Assembly: GCF_022790535.1 (NCBI RefSeq)
Contig: NZ_LOHG01000011.1
Coordinates: 87,820-151,819 of the forward strand
From: Pseudomonas maioricensis
GTDB taxonomy: Bacteria > Pseudomonadota > Gammaproteobacteria > Pseudomonadales > Pseudomonadaceae
DNA length: 64,000 bases
Direction: 5' to 3'
Part shown: piece by piece, positions 9,174 to 18,176 of the stretch
How positions within the stretch are numbered: position 1 is the first letter of the stretch
How the letters are laid out: each line of letters opens with the position of its first letter
Translations under genes and position numbers: made by a program
The notes under the pieces: model-generated
Databases searched by the model: none
What the model was told of the DNA's origin: nothing
Seen by the model: only the letters and a program-made list of their open reading frames with translations

Positions 9174-9710
9174 ATGCTATTCAATACATTGGTTTTCCTC
9201 GCGACCCTGATTGGCATGGAAGGGTTCGCGTACTTCGCACATCGCTACGTGATGCATGGCTGGGGCTGGGGCTGGCACCGCTCTCACCATGAACCACGCA
9301 GCGGCTGGTTCGAAAAGAACGACCTTTATGCGTTGGTTTTCGCGCTGCTCGCCATTGTGCTGATTGCCGTGGGCACTCAGGGTGCGCATCCACTGGAATG
9401 GATCGGCGCCGGAATGACTGCGTACGGTTTGCTGTATTTTCTGGCCCATGATGGCCTGGTTCACAAGCGGTGGCCGCTAAAATACGTGCCTAGAAACGGC
9501 TACCTCAAACGTCTGTATCAAGCTCATCTGATGCATCACGCGGTTTCCGGAAAGGAGCACTGCGTATCTTTCGGCTTTCTGTATGCGCCGTCTATTCCCC
9601 GACTTCGCGCACAACTTCGTGAACTGCATGCGGGGCCGTTGCGCAAGTCCGATGAGGACGCTGCCACAGGCTCTCCTGACGTTCAGGCCACTGACGCCCC
9701 CGTGAAGTAA
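9174..9710 (+). CDS. crtZ: Beta-carotene 3-hydroxylase CrtZ
   Basis: This di-iron membrane hydroxylase converts beta-carotene to zeaxanthin through beta-cryptoxanthin. The histidine clusters expected of the fatty acid hydroxylase superfamily are present: HRYVMH (residues 23-28), HRSHH (35-39), HDGLVH and HLMHH. The length (178 residues) fits bacterial CrtZ; the last 30 residues are hydrophilic and variable. Its 3' end overlaps the end of crtB on the other strand by 119 bases, an arrangement recalling convergent crtB/crtZ in Pantoea. GAGAG about nine bases upstream is a weak ribosome site. Confidence 0.95.
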   Translation: MLFNTLVFLATLIGMEGFAYFAHRYVMHGWGWGWHRSHHEPRSGWFEKNDLYALVFALLAIVLIAVGTQGAHPLEWIGAGMTAYGLLYFLAHDGLVHKRWPLKYVPRNGYLKRLYQAHLMHHAVSGKEHCVSFGFLYAPSIPRLRAQLRELHAGPLRKSDEDAATGSPDVQATDAPVK

Positions 9711-10593
9711 GCGCCTGCCATAGCCCGGACACGACCAAGCGTAATTTGTCTCCTTTGGAAGTAGACACTCGGGTATCCCAGGCGTGAGCGCCGCGCTGCT
9801 TCACTTTGATACCAATTTCGCGGTACACGCCGCACGCAGTTGCCACCGCCCACGCTGACCGCCAGGGCAGCGAGGTGAGCCCAGCTTTCGAGCTTGAGTA
9901 AAAAGGCTCTGCCAAATCCACCAGGCGCTGCGCCAGTATCGCCAGCGACCCTCGATACTGCGGGTCTGCAAGGCTGTGTGCGGGGATTGACAGTTCGTCG
10001 AGCCACGCCAGAGGCAAGTAGCAGCGCCCGACTCCCGCATCCTCCACGATGTCACGGGCAATATTGGTCAACTGGAACGCCATACCGAGGTCGCAGGCAC
10101 GGTCCAGGGTCTCCTCGTCACTAACACCCATGACCTGCGCCATCATCAGACCTACAACCCCGGCTACGTGATAGCAGTAGTCGAGTGTGTCGTCGATTGA
10201 AAAGTATTGGCGCTGACGCGCATCCATTGCGAAGCCAGCCAGGTGTTCAAGGGCATACCGTTCCTGAATCCTGTGGCGGATGACAACTTCCCTGAATGCC
10301 GAAAATGCGGGGTTCTCAACCGCAAGGCCCGCATACACAGCCTGGGTCTGGGCGACGAGGCTTGCCAGTCTATGGTGGACCTCGGCCTGATCAACCGTTG
10401 TGGCCGAATGCCCTGCTTCCTGGCCATCAATGACGTCATCGCAATGTCGACACCAGGCATACAGCATAACGGCACTGCTGCGAGTGGCGGGGTCAAACAG
10501 GCGCGACGCTGCAGCGAAACTCTTGGAACCCACCGCAATACTTTGTTTGGCGTGATCCAGCAAGGCCTGATCATCGTTGTCGTTGGCAATCAT
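9592..10593 (-). CDS. crtB: Phytoene synthase CrtB
   Basis: CrtB condenses two geranylgeranyl diphosphates to 15-cis-phytoene. The two aspartate-rich motifs are CRHCDDVID (about residues 47-55) and QLTNIARDIVEDA (about 168-180), which bind magnesium diphosphate. The ATG overlaps the crtI stop (ATGA), with GGAGG ten bases upstream inside crtI, implying coupled translation. Related enterobacterial enzymes end at a LWQRP motif; here about 21 more residues follow, encoded antisense to the crtZ C-terminus. The protein is 333 residues. A frame reaching 10734 exists, but the coupled start is better supported. Confidence 0.95.
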   Translation of the reverse strand: MIANDNDDQALLDHAKQSIAVGSKSFAAASRLFDPATRSSAVMLYAWCRHCDDVIDGQEAGHSATTVDQAEVHHRLASLVAQTQAVYAGLAVENPAFSAFREVVIRHRIQERYALEHLAGFAMDARQRQYFSIDDTLDYCYHVAGVVGLMMAQVMGVSDEETLDRACDLGMAFQLTNIARDIVEDAGVGRCYLPLAWLDELSIPAHSLADPQYRGSLAILAQRLVDLAEPFYSSSKAGLTSLPWRSAWAVATACGVYREIGIKVKQRGAHAWDTRVSTSKGDKLRLVVSGLWQALTSRGRQWPERQESLWQRPHRTCATAPHAVHEVVREVGE

Positions 10594-12080
10594 GGATGCA
10601 TCGCCTCCAGCATCAATCCTGCGGTGGCTTTCGCCGAGCCGATCACACCGGGAACCCCGGCACCGGGATGAGTACCTGCACCCACAAGATAGAGGTTGGG
10701 CAACTCGGCATCGCGATTGTGAGGCCGGAACCACGCGCTCTGACGCAGAATGGGTTCCAACGAAAACGCCGAGCCAAGGTGCGCATTAAGTTCACTGTGG
10801 AAATCGTCGGGAGTGAATATTCGGCAAGTCACCAGATCTTCGCGCAAGCCTGGTATGTAGCGTTTCTCAAGGTACTCAAAGATACGGTCCCGGTAGCGTG
10901 GGCCTTCAACTGCCCAGTCAATCGGCGCATTCCCAAGGTGCGGCACCGGCGAAAGCACGTAATGGCTTGAACAGCCAGGTGGGGCGAGGCTCGGGTCCGT
11001 TACGCAAGGCGTGTGCAAATAGAGCGAGAAATCGTCCGGCAACACTTCACCTTTGAAGATTTCCTGAATGAGGTCGCGATAACGCGGCCCGAAACACACG
11101 GTGTGATGTCGAAGCTGTGGCTGTTCGCGCTTCAAGCCGAAGTGGATGACAAACAAAGAGTTGCTGAAACGCTTGGTTTTCAAGCGTTTGCCCTCTTGCT
11201 GCCCTCTTGGATTGGCTGCCAGCAGGTCAGCATAGGTGTGTACCACGTCGGCATTGGAGGCAACGCTGTCAGCGTTAAAGGTACGGCCATCCTTGAGAGT
11301 GACGCCGGTGGCCCTGCCTCCATTGACGTTGATGCTGGCAACGTCTGCATTGAGTTCGACACGGCCGCCTATGTCCTCAAACAGTTTGACCATTGCCTGA
11401 ACCAGAGCGCCGGTTCCCCCTCGGGGAAACCAGACACCCCACTCCCTCTCCAGCGCATGAATGAGCGTGTAGATCGAAGAGGTCGCGAACGGATTACCGC
11501 CGACGAGTAATGAATGAAAAGAGAACGTTTGACGCAGCTTTTCGTTTTTGACGAAGCGCGACACCATTGCATAGACGCTGCGCCATGCCTCAAGCCGCGC
11601 CAACTGTGGCCCGGCACGGACCATGTCCTTGAAGGACAAAAACGGTACCGCACCGAGTTTGAGATAACCTTCTCGGAACACTGCCCTGGAATAAGAGAGG
11701 AAGCGTTCATAACCGGCGACATCCTCAGGGTTCAGCGCCTGTATCTGTCGATCAAGTGAGGCCTGGTCATTGGCATAGTCGAACCGGGTGCCGTCCTCCC
11801 AGCACAGCCGGTAAAACGGTGATACGGGCAACAGTTCCACGTAATCCTGTATGGATTTGCCCGCAGCCGTGAACAGCTCCTCGATGGCTGTCGGGTCAGT
11901 GATAACCGTCGGACCTGCATCGAACGTGAATCCCTGATCGTGATAGACATATGCGCGACCACCTGGCTTGTCGCGTTTTTCCAGCAAGGTAGTCTGTACG
12001 CCAGCGGCCTGAAGCCGTATCGCCAGTGCCAGACCGCCGAAACCTGCACCAATCACAATCGCTTGTTTTGCCTGGGTCAT
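10590..12080 (-). CDS. crtI: Phytoene desaturase CrtI
   Basis: This FAD-dependent desaturase takes phytoene to lycopene. At 496 residues it matches the bacterial CrtI length. The N-terminal dinucleotide fold AIVIGAGFGGLALAIRLQAAG starts at residue 8. The C-terminal CrtI signature is NLYLVGAGTHPGAGVPGVIG (about 464-483). It overlaps crtY upstream and crtB downstream by ATGA, and is the fourth gene of the five-gene fni operon. Confidence 0.97.
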   Translation of the reverse strand: MTQAKQAIVIGAGFGGLALAIRLQAAGVQTTLLEKRDKPGGRAYVYHDQGFTFDAGPTVITDPTAIEELFTAAGKSIQDYVELLPVSPFYRLCWEDGTRFDYANDQASLDRQIQALNPEDVAGYERFLSYSRAVFREGYLKLGAVPFLSFKDMVRAGPQLARLEAWRSVYAMVSRFVKNEKLRQTFSFHSLLVGGNPFATSSIYTLIHALEREWGVWFPRGGTGALVQAMVKLFEDIGGRVELNADVASINVNGGRATGVTLKDGRTFNADSVASNADVVHTYADLLAANPRGQQEGKRLKTKRFSNSLFVIHFGLKREQPQLRHHTVCFGPRYRDLIQEIFKGEVLPDDFSLYLHTPCVTDPSLAPPGCSSHYVLSPVPHLGNAPIDWAVEGPRYRDRIFEYLEKRYIPGLREDLVTCRIFTPDDFHSELNAHLGSAFSLEPILRQSAWFRPHNRDAELPNLYLVGAGTHPGAGVPGVIGSAKATAGLMLEAMHP

Positions 12081-13243
12081 ACTCGTTTCTCGTAGTGGCT
12101 GGGCAGGTAGCGCCGCGCGGCGCGTACCGCCTCATTAACGGGGACGGGGGGCTTGCCCACCAACAGGCGCAGCTTGTCGCGCAGGTTGCTTTCACCCGCA
12201 TAGAAACGACTGATCAAGCCTTCTGAAAGCCGGTAAAAACGCTGCATGACTTTCCAGCGATCGCTTGGCCGGCCAGCCAGAAAAAGCATGCGATTGAGCA
12301 AACGGTAGAAGCGTTGATCACGCCAGGCCTGAGCGCCTAGTTCATGGATGCCTTCGGCGAGCAGGTCTGCGTCGATGCGGGGCTGGCGGGCTATCCAGTC
12401 GGCGAGCCGCACGGCATGGGGCAACGAATAACCGGTTGTGCAATGGAAGAGACCGGCACGCAGCCCTGAGCGAGGCTGACCTGGCGCCTCCTGCCGGAAA
12501 CCGGCGAAATCACCGGCCAGGGTGATGGGCAGCACGCCCTCTTCTTCTCGAAGGCATGCAGCAACTTGCCAATCCTGTGCACGGACATAGTCGGCAATGT
12601 TCTGTCGCAACTGCGCGGCGGAAAAACCATGGTCATCGATGTAGTGAGTGTCCTCTACTAACACCGTGTCCGCAGTAAACGGCAGTACGTAAACGAATCT
12701 GTAGCCCTCAGCCTGCGTCACCCGTGCATCCATGATGATTGGGGCGTGGAGGCCATGAGGGCTTCGCAGCCGTAGTAGCTGCCCCAGAAACGCCTGGCGC
12801 CCCAGTACCATGTGCGCGTTGACCTGCACGCCCCGACCGTCGATTACCGCCAGGGCGGAGAGTTCTTCGCCACTTTCAAGTAGAACGGAGCGCGGTGTGA
12901 TGCGAACGATACGCTTGGAAGTCAGCAGGTCCTTGCCCAAGGCTGCCTCAATCACCTGAGCAAAGCGCTCGGAGGTAATACTGGCGTAGCCGCTGTTCAA
13001 GCGACGCGAGTAGCCTGGAAAGTGCACGTCATAGCCAGGCCAATGCTGAACGATCAGAGGCTTGAGCCATTCACGCTGATGAGCATTTAGATCGCCATCA
13101 TGAAAAGACCAGGTATGGTTCCCGCCCAGACGCGTTTGCTCTTCAATGCACAGGACCTTTAACTCAGGGCGAACCTGCTTCAGGCGCCAGGCAATTAAAC
13201 CGTTCGCCAGACCTCCACCCGCGAGGATCAAGTCGTAAGTCAT
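12077..13243 (-). CDS. crtY: Lycopene beta-cyclase CrtY
   Basis: CrtY closes both ends of lycopene to form beta-carotene, in a FAD-dependent, non-redox reaction. The 388-residue protein begins with the flavin fold DLILAGGGLANGLIAWRLKQ and contains HTWSFHD, typical of CrtY, near residue 45. The middle has the family's conserved region VLVEDTHYID. Its stop overlaps the crtI start and its own ATG overlaps the crtX stop. Confidence 0.96.
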   Translation of the reverse strand: MTYDLILAGGGLANGLIAWRLKQVRPELKVLCIEEQTRLGGNHTWSFHDGDLNAHQREWLKPLIVQHWPGYDVHFPGYSRRLNSGYASITSERFAQVIEAALGKDLLTSKRIVRITPRSVLLESGEELSALAVIDGRGVQVNAHMVLGRQAFLGQLLRLRSPHGLHAPIIMDARVTQAEGYRFVYVLPFTADTVLVEDTHYIDDHGFSAAQLRQNIADYVRAQDWQVAACLREEEGVLPITLAGDFAGFRQEAPGQPRSGLRAGLFHCTTGYSLPHAVRLADWIARQPRIDADLLAEGIHELGAQAWRDQRFYRLLNRMLFLAGRPSDRWKVMQRFYRLSEGLISRFYAGESNLRDKLRLLVGKPPVPVNEAVRAARRYLPSHYEKRV

Positions 13244-14514
13244 GAAACCAACTCCCTGAGCACGGGCGCTTTGGTGCGCGCCACTGTTTCAATAATATTT
13301 GCCGCCCTTGCCCGGCCGCCGGCTTTTTCGAGCTGCACCGCCAGCCGATTGAGGGGCTCAGGTGAGAAATCCAGCACGCGTTGTAGTCTCTCGTGAATTT
13401 TCCGTGCTCCTGCGCGCCGGTGCAGTCGCAGTCCCAGTTTATGGAAGCTAACCCGTGAGGCTACACCAGGCTGGTCAAAACCAATGGGCATGACCAGCAT
13501 GGGCGTGCGCGCCACAATTGCATCCATGACCGTGTTCATTCCGCCGTGGCTCACGAGCGCATCAGCTTTGCCGAGCACCCATTGCTGAGGGGCAAAATCG
13601 GTTACCCATGTCGCGCCCTTACGTTTGAGTTCACGCTCCTGAGACCTGTCCAGCCCGCCGCAATGAGCAACCAGAAGCTGGGCATCCAGCCGTCTGCATG
13701 CCGCGCTGATCCTTTCGAATATTCCCATTCGTTTACCCTGCAGTGTCCCCAGACTGGCGAATACAAACGGTCGGCCCGGCTCGATGGGTAAATCGCCCTG
13801 CTTTGCCTCGGCGGGTGACCGTAGTGGGCCGACAGCATGAAAATGCCCAGGAAGATATGTACGGGGAAAATCAAAACCCTCAACGGTCTGACTGATCTGA
13901 GCGTATGGCGACAGAAATTCGTGCAAGCCGCCGCGGGGCGGCAAAGCCAATCTTCGACAGGCCCCTTTCAAGACATCACCCAAGGGGCTCATGAGCCAGT
14001 CATATACTCTCTGGCTGCCTCGGTAGATTCGTTGGCTGCGCTCGTCTGTACCGAAAGCAAATGGCATCACGGGAAGTGGAAGATGCGGATCGCGGTTGAC
14101 CGGCAACGCACAGGCCAATGAGACATAAGGCAGCCCTATTCCCTCCGCAATCAAGCCACCTGCTGCTTCCATCTGATCGCACAGTAAAACGTCAACGCCA
14201 CGTAGCGCCAAAGCTGCAGGCAACTCTGCACAAAGCATAGTGGTGGTTCGGCACAAGTCGCGAATAACCGGGCGTAATCTCAACGGGTTGTTCGAAGAAG
14301 CGGCGCGACGCAGCACCGCATTCAGGCTGCCTGATGGATGAGTGTCGAACCCCAGCGAGTGAAAGTCGATGCGCTGATCGGTCAACCAGCGGCATGCATC
14401 GCCCTGCTGGAAAAATGTCACCTGATGGCCGCGATCGATCAATTCGCTCGCCAGCGCCTGAAACGCCTGAAAGTGGCTATAGAAAGCGGGCGCTACGACA
14501 CCGAAATGGCTCAT
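13240..14514 (-). CDS. crtX: Zeaxanthin glucosyltransferase CrtX
   Basis: This UDP-glycosyltransferase (424 residues, GT-B fold) adds glucose to the hydroxyls of zeaxanthin, giving mono- and diglucosides. The N-terminus HFGVVAPAFYSHFQAFQALASE matches Pantoea CrtX, and the donor-binding motif around VSHGGMNTVMDAI with PQQWVLGKADALVSHGG upstream is clear. The gene overlaps fni and crtY by ATGA on each side, so expression is likely coupled. With crtZ on the opposite strand it implies that the end product is a glycosylated xanthophyll. Confidence 0.95.
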   Translation of the reverse strand: MSHFGVVAPAFYSHFQAFQALASELIDRGHQVTFFQQGDACRWLTDQRIDFHSLGFDTHPSGSLNAVLRRAASSNNPLRLRPVIRDLCRTTTMLCAELPAALALRGVDVLLCDQMEAAGGLIAEGIGLPYVSLACALPVNRDPHLPLPVMPFAFGTDERSQRIYRGSQRVYDWLMSPLGDVLKGACRRLALPPRGGLHEFLSPYAQISQTVEGFDFPRTYLPGHFHAVGPLRSPAEAKQGDLPIEPGRPFVFASLGTLQGKRMGIFERISAACRRLDAQLLVAHCGGLDRSQERELKRKGATWVTDFAPQQWVLGKADALVSHGGMNTVMDAIVARTPMLVMPIGFDQPGVASRVSFHKLGLRLHRRAGARKIHERLQRVLDFSPEPLNRLAVQLEKAGGRARAANIIETVARTKAPVLRELVS

Positions 14515-15566
14515 GCGTGCGAGGCGTATGGATGGCTAGAGGGCAACAAACGAGCCGTGCGAAGTGCGGCCAGATCCGGTGATCCTGTGCAAAAGCAGGC
14601 GATTCGAAGCTGGCGGATTACCACGTCGAAGTGATCAATGACGGCCTGAGTCGACATTGTTGCCGTTTGTAACACTCCTGCGGCCTGGCCGACGATATCC
14701 GCACCGAGTCGTATGGCCTTCGCCGCATCGACTCCATTACGAACGCCTCCGGATGCGATCAGCGTCACATCAGGCAAAGCGTGGCGAACCATTGCGACGC
14801 TGGTTGCTGTAGGAATACCCCAGTTGGCGAATGCCATTGCGACTTCTCGATCTCCGGGCCGCTGAGCACGTTCCGCTTCGACTACTGCCCAGCTTGTGCC
14901 CCCGGCTCCAGCCACATCTATGACACGTACGCCTGCTGAAACCAGCGCAACAGCAACTGATGCAGAAAGGCCTGCGCCGACTTCCTTGACGATCACTGGC
15001 ACGCCGACGGTACCGGCGACCTCACTGATGGCCTGCAAAATGCCCTGCCAATTCTTGTCGCCTTCGGGCTGAACCGCTTCCTGCAGCGGATTCAGATGAA
15101 TGATCAAGGCATCCGCCTGCAAGGTGTCGACGGCCCTGCGCGCCAGGTCCATACCGTCCTTTTCAAGCAACTGCGCGGCGCCGATATTACCCAGCAGTGG
15201 AACGCTCGGGGCCAGACGCCTGAGCTCGCGGGTCAGCCCTTGATCGTTGCCACTGCGTAGCCCCACTCGCTGGGAGCCAACACCCATGGCGATACCGAGG
15301 GCTTGAGCAGCCTCGGCCAGATGTCGGTTGATGGCAGTGGAGCGCTCTGCCCCGCCCGTCATCGAACTGATGAGCAATGGTGCACACAAAGGCATGCCCA
15401 GAAATGCAAATTGCAGGTCAATTTTATCCAGATGGAGCTCTGGCAAAGCGCAGTGTTCGAATTGCACCGCGTCTAGCCCGGACAACCTGGCTTGTGCCCT
15501 GGCACGCTGGTCCAGCACGATGTTGAGATGATCGTCCTTTCTTCTACTCAAATCGTGATCTTTCAT
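14511..15566 (-). CDS. fni: Type 2 isopentenyl-diphosphate delta-isomerase
   Basis: This FMN- and NADPH-dependent enzyme interconverts IPP and DMAPP, raising precursor supply for CrtE. Evidence is RRKDDHLNIVLD at residues 8-19, PLLISSMTGG, the MGVGSQRVGL motif and the flavin-phosphate region VIDVAGAGGTSW. It is the first gene of the operon. I start at 15566 because GGAG lies five bases upstream; a TTG one codon earlier is too close to the ribosome site. Pseudomonads usually lack any idi gene, so its presence supports acquisition with the crt genes. Confidence 0.95.
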   Translation of the reverse strand: MKDHDLSRRKDDHLNIVLDQRARAQARLSGLDAVQFEHCALPELHLDKIDLQFAFLGMPLCAPLLISSMTGGAERSTAINRHLAEAAQALGIAMGVGSQRVGLRSGNDQGLTRELRRLAPSVPLLGNIGAAQLLEKDGMDLARRAVDTLQADALIIHLNPLQEAVQPEGDKNWQGILQAISEVAGTVGVPVIVKEVGAGLSASVAVALVSAGVRVIDVAGAGGTSWAVVEAERAQRPGDREVAMAFANWGIPTATSVAMVRHALPDVTLIASGGVRNGVDAAKAIRLGADIVGQAAGVLQTATMSTQAVIDHFDVVIRQLRIACFCTGSPDLAALRTARLLPSSHPYASHA

Positions 15567-15624
15567 CAAAGCTCCAAAATGCTTGAATCATTTGCCAGCG
15601 CGTGTGGTCATTTTATTCACGGAT

Positions 15625-15651
15625 GTTGTACAAGAAATGAGGATGTACAAC
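15625..15651. promoter_or_regulatory. TTGTACA palindrome between divergent fni and crtE
   Basis: GTTGTACA (15625-15632) and TGTACAAC (15644-15651) form a perfect 8-base inverted repeat with an 11-base spacer, about 60 bases before the fni start and 110 before crtE. A related site lies before the photolyase gene at 24515. The position suits a regulator acting on both divergent promoters. MerR-type LitR/CarH light sensors control carotenoid and photolyase genes in other bacteria; assigning this site to one is inference. Confidence 0.6.
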
Positions 15652-15762
15652 TCTGATAAAAGTTGAGGCATTCAAAAAACGAAGTCGTTCCGTGTTTATG
15701 CCGCTCACATCTCTGCATCTCGACGTAAACACCGAACAGCACCAAAAAGGTAGAAAGAACCG

Positions 15763-16668
15763 ATGACAATGGACTCAGGCGCACTCATCGAATCCGGCTT
15801 TATTGAGCATCTGACCCAGATTCGCGCGGCCGTTGACAAGCGTCTGGATGAGTTGTTACCCGAATGCAGCAACGAGCGGGACCTGGTTGCGCTGGCCATG
15901 CGCGAATGCACGCTGGCGCCGGGCAAGCGCATGCGACCTATTCTATTAGTGCTGGCCGCTGAGGGGCTTGGGCACGAGGGTGATCGGGCTGTGGATCTGG
16001 GCTGCGCGGTCGAAATGATTCACGCCGCTTCACTCGTCCTGGATGACATGCCGTGCATGGACAACGCACAGCTCAGACGAGGTCTGCCGACAACGCATCT
16101 GAAGTTTGGCGAAGACGTTGCAGTGCTGACAGCGGTTGCGTTGCTCAGTCACGCATTTGGCGTGATCGCGTCCATCAACAATCTGCCAGCAGAGACCCGC
16201 ACGCAACTGGTAGGCATCGTGGCCAATACCGTAGGTATGCAAGGCCTGGTACGGGGCCAGTTTCAGGACTTACGCGACGGTCAGCAGGGGCGCAGTGCCG
16301 AAGAAATAGCACTGACCAACAACCTCAAAACCGGCGTGTTATTCGGAGCGATCATGGACATGGCATGGCTGATCAGTGACGCCAGCGCAGCCAAGCGGCC
16401 GATGCTGCAGAACTTCGCGATGGAATTCGGACAAGCCTTCCAGATGTACGACGATCTCATGGACAAGTCGCTGGACAGCAACAAGGATCAGGGAAAGGAC
16501 CACGGTAAATCGACTTTCGTTGCTTTATACGGCGAACAGAAGGTACGCGATCAGCTGCGGCAGCACCTGGCGAATGCGGAGTGTCACCTTCTTGAAGTTT
16601 ACGGCAGCTCTCGAATGATCATGGATTACATGCGCATGATCTTCGACAAAGCTGCCGCGGTCGCCTAG
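15763..16668 (+). CDS. crtE: Geranylgeranyl diphosphate synthase CrtE
   Basis: This 301-residue trans-prenyltransferase makes C20 GGPP, the substrate of CrtB. The first Asp-rich motif is DDMPCMD (DDxxxxD type, about residues 95-101) and the second is DDLMD (about 230-234); GKRMRP and GQFQDL are also family motifs. It diverges from fni, whereas in Pantoea crtE runs with crtX. The ribosome site is modest (AAGG or GAAAG upstream). A close FPP synthase (IspA) is the alternative, but the first motif with two extra residues and the gene context favour GGPP. Confidence 0.93.
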   Translation: MTMDSGALIESGFIEHLTQIRAAVDKRLDELLPECSNERDLVALAMRECTLAPGKRMRPILLVLAAEGLGHEGDRAVDLGCAVEMIHAASLVLDDMPCMDNAQLRRGLPTTHLKFGEDVAVLTAVALLSHAFGVIASINNLPAETRTQLVGIVANTVGMQGLVRGQFQDLRDGQQGRSAEEIALTNNLKTGVLFGAIMDMAWLISDASAAKRPMLQNFAMEFGQAFQMYDDLMDKSLDSNKDQGKDHGKSTFVALYGEQKVRDQLRQHLANAECHLLEVYGSSRMIMDYMRMIFDKAAAVA

Positions 16669-16683
16669 CGTGGAGTTGTGCAG

Positions 16684-17145
16684 TTATTTAGCTAGCTCGA
16701 CGGCCTGCTTCAGTTTTTCGGCGTCGGTAAAGCGTTGCTCATTGACGACTACACCGTCTTTCAATGTCAGCCATTGCACCGACTCTCTGTCGCCACCATA
16801 GCGAGTGGCTACCCTGCCGTCCTGGTCCAGCAAAATCCTGTATTTCGCCGAACGCATCGCAGGTACTGCGACTAGCTTGATCATCGACGGCATCTTTTCG
16901 ATATCAGCCACATACACCGCATGACGCGCTTCAAGATACCCTTCGGGCTGGTCCTCGATTGCCGCGTTGAGCAGTTTGGCCGCTGACATGCTACGGGCGA
17001 CTAGCAGTACTTTGGCGTCGTTATTCAGCGTGTAGGCGTTATCCCTCTGGTCAAGCAGCGTCCATTTGTACACCGGGGCAGTCGTGCCTTCTGCAAAGGC
17101 CTGGCCACTCACAAGTAATCCGATCAGAGCTGCAACACGCCACAT
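16684..17145 (-). CDS. Small exported protein, thioredoxin-fold-like, unknown function
   Basis: The 153-residue product has a signal peptide (MWRVAALIGLLVSGQAFA, cleavage near 18-19) and a mature domain with the pattern of a YtfJ/thioredoxin-like fold: a strand-helix opening, then RILLDQDGRVATRYGG, DRESVQWLTL and a C-terminal helix. No CxxC is present, so it is not a redox thioredoxin. I know related pseudomonad proteins only as uncharacterised periplasmic proteins. It converges tightly on crtE (15 bases). AAAGGT lies upstream of the ATG. Confidence 0.75.
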   Translation of the reverse strand: MWRVAALIGLLVSGQAFAEGTTAPVYKWTLLDQRDNAYTLNNDAKVLLVARSMSAAKLLNAAIEDQPEGYLEARHAVYVADIEKMPSMIKLVAVPAMRSAKYRILLDQDGRVATRYGGDRESVQWLTLKDGVVVNEQRFTDAEKLKQAVELAK

Positions 17146-17666
17146 GGGTAAGACCTTTTATGGGGAGGAAGTCAAAAGCTCCCGCATATTACGCCAGCGG
17201 TCTATCGCGCTCTACTGGTCGAAGCCTTTTTCGGAGAGCGAGTGGCGGATCGATAATCACGCTCACGGCATTTACGCAGTAACCGGTCTCGGGGACCTGT
17301 GGGTCTTATCGAATGGATGAGTGCCTTAATCAATCGCCGCCAATTGCGGTGCGGCGACATCCAGAAATTCGCCAGCGCGCGCATTATCCTGGTCTGTCTC
17401 ACGGTCCCTCTCCCTGACATAACTTAGTGCGGTTTAACTTTGAATCCTTTTTTCGACGCAGCCGAGCTGAAATGGTTTGCTTTATTTATTACGTGATCAC
17501 GCGATGGAGTTTCGCCAGCTAGCAACGACGCTCATGCTGATGAGGCCCGGGAGGACGACAAGTTCACTGCTGGGAGATAAGCGAATTGCCTGATGGGCAA
17601 GCGGTCAGCTCTACTATCATCGCCAGGGCGCACCTTGGATTCTGCTTCAGTAGGCAGCATCGTTTT
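17146..17666. other. Gene-free gap of 521 bases
   Basis: No coding frame here has a recognisable product or ribosome site. A small hairpin (TCGCCGC at 17334, GCGGCGA at 17351) is the only structure I see. It separates the minus-strand exported-protein gene from the minus-strand CinA-family gene, so it holds the former's promoter and the latter's transcript end. Confidence 0.4.
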
Positions 17667-18167
17667 TCAGCACGACTCTCCCGCGAGCATGCGCTGATGG
17701 AAATAAGGCAGGTACTGCAGCGCGTACATTGCTGACCGGGTTTGCATCTCATGCCTATCGCCGAAAAAACGATGCTGGCGAGTAAAGATGCCTATACGCC
17801 CTCCCAACGCAAACCCCCAGGCCAGACATACTGTGCCGGCGGGGATCCCATCCACGTCCTCTGTCCCACAGAGCCCGGTGGTGGCGATGACCGTATTGGC
17901 GGGGCTGTCACGCAGCGCTCCAATCGCCATCTCCCGGGCGACTTCCTTACTGGTGAGATTGAAATGTTCAATCGTTCTCAGACTCACGCCCAACAACCGG
18001 TTTTTGGCCTCAGGGGAATAAACCACATAGCCGCTTTCGACCACGTCGCCACAATGTGGCACTTCGGCCAATAACGAAATAATCCGCCCTGCGGTGCACG
18101 ATTCGGCGGTGGTCAAATAAAGCGAATGGTTTTGCAGGTACTCCACAAGTTCGTCGGCTTTCATCAT
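17667..18167 (-). CDS. CinA-family protein (NMN amidohydrolase-like)
   Basis: The 166-residue protein is a stand-alone C-terminal CinA domain: LTTAESCTAGRIISLLAEVPG-like core (TAESCTAG at residues 19-26), the block VVESGYVVYSPEAKNRLLGV and TGLCGTEDVDGIPAGTVCLAW. Such domains deamidate nicotinamide mononucleotide in the NAD salvage cycle. Two adjacent ATGs exist; the second, at 18164, has better spacing from GGAG. The cyclodeaminase-like gene ends nine bases upstream, so the two probably form an operon. The C-terminal tail of about 20 residues is variable. Confidence 0.88.
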   Translation of the reverse strand: MMKADELVEYLQNHSLYLTTAESCTAGRIISLLAEVPHCGDVVESGYVVYSPEAKNRLLGVSLRTIEHFNLTSKEVAREMAIGALRDSPANTVIATTGLCGTEDVDGIPAGTVCLAWGFALGGRIGIFTRQHRFFGDRHEMQTRSAMYALQYLPYFHQRMLAGESC

Positions 18168-18176
18168 TAGCTCCAG

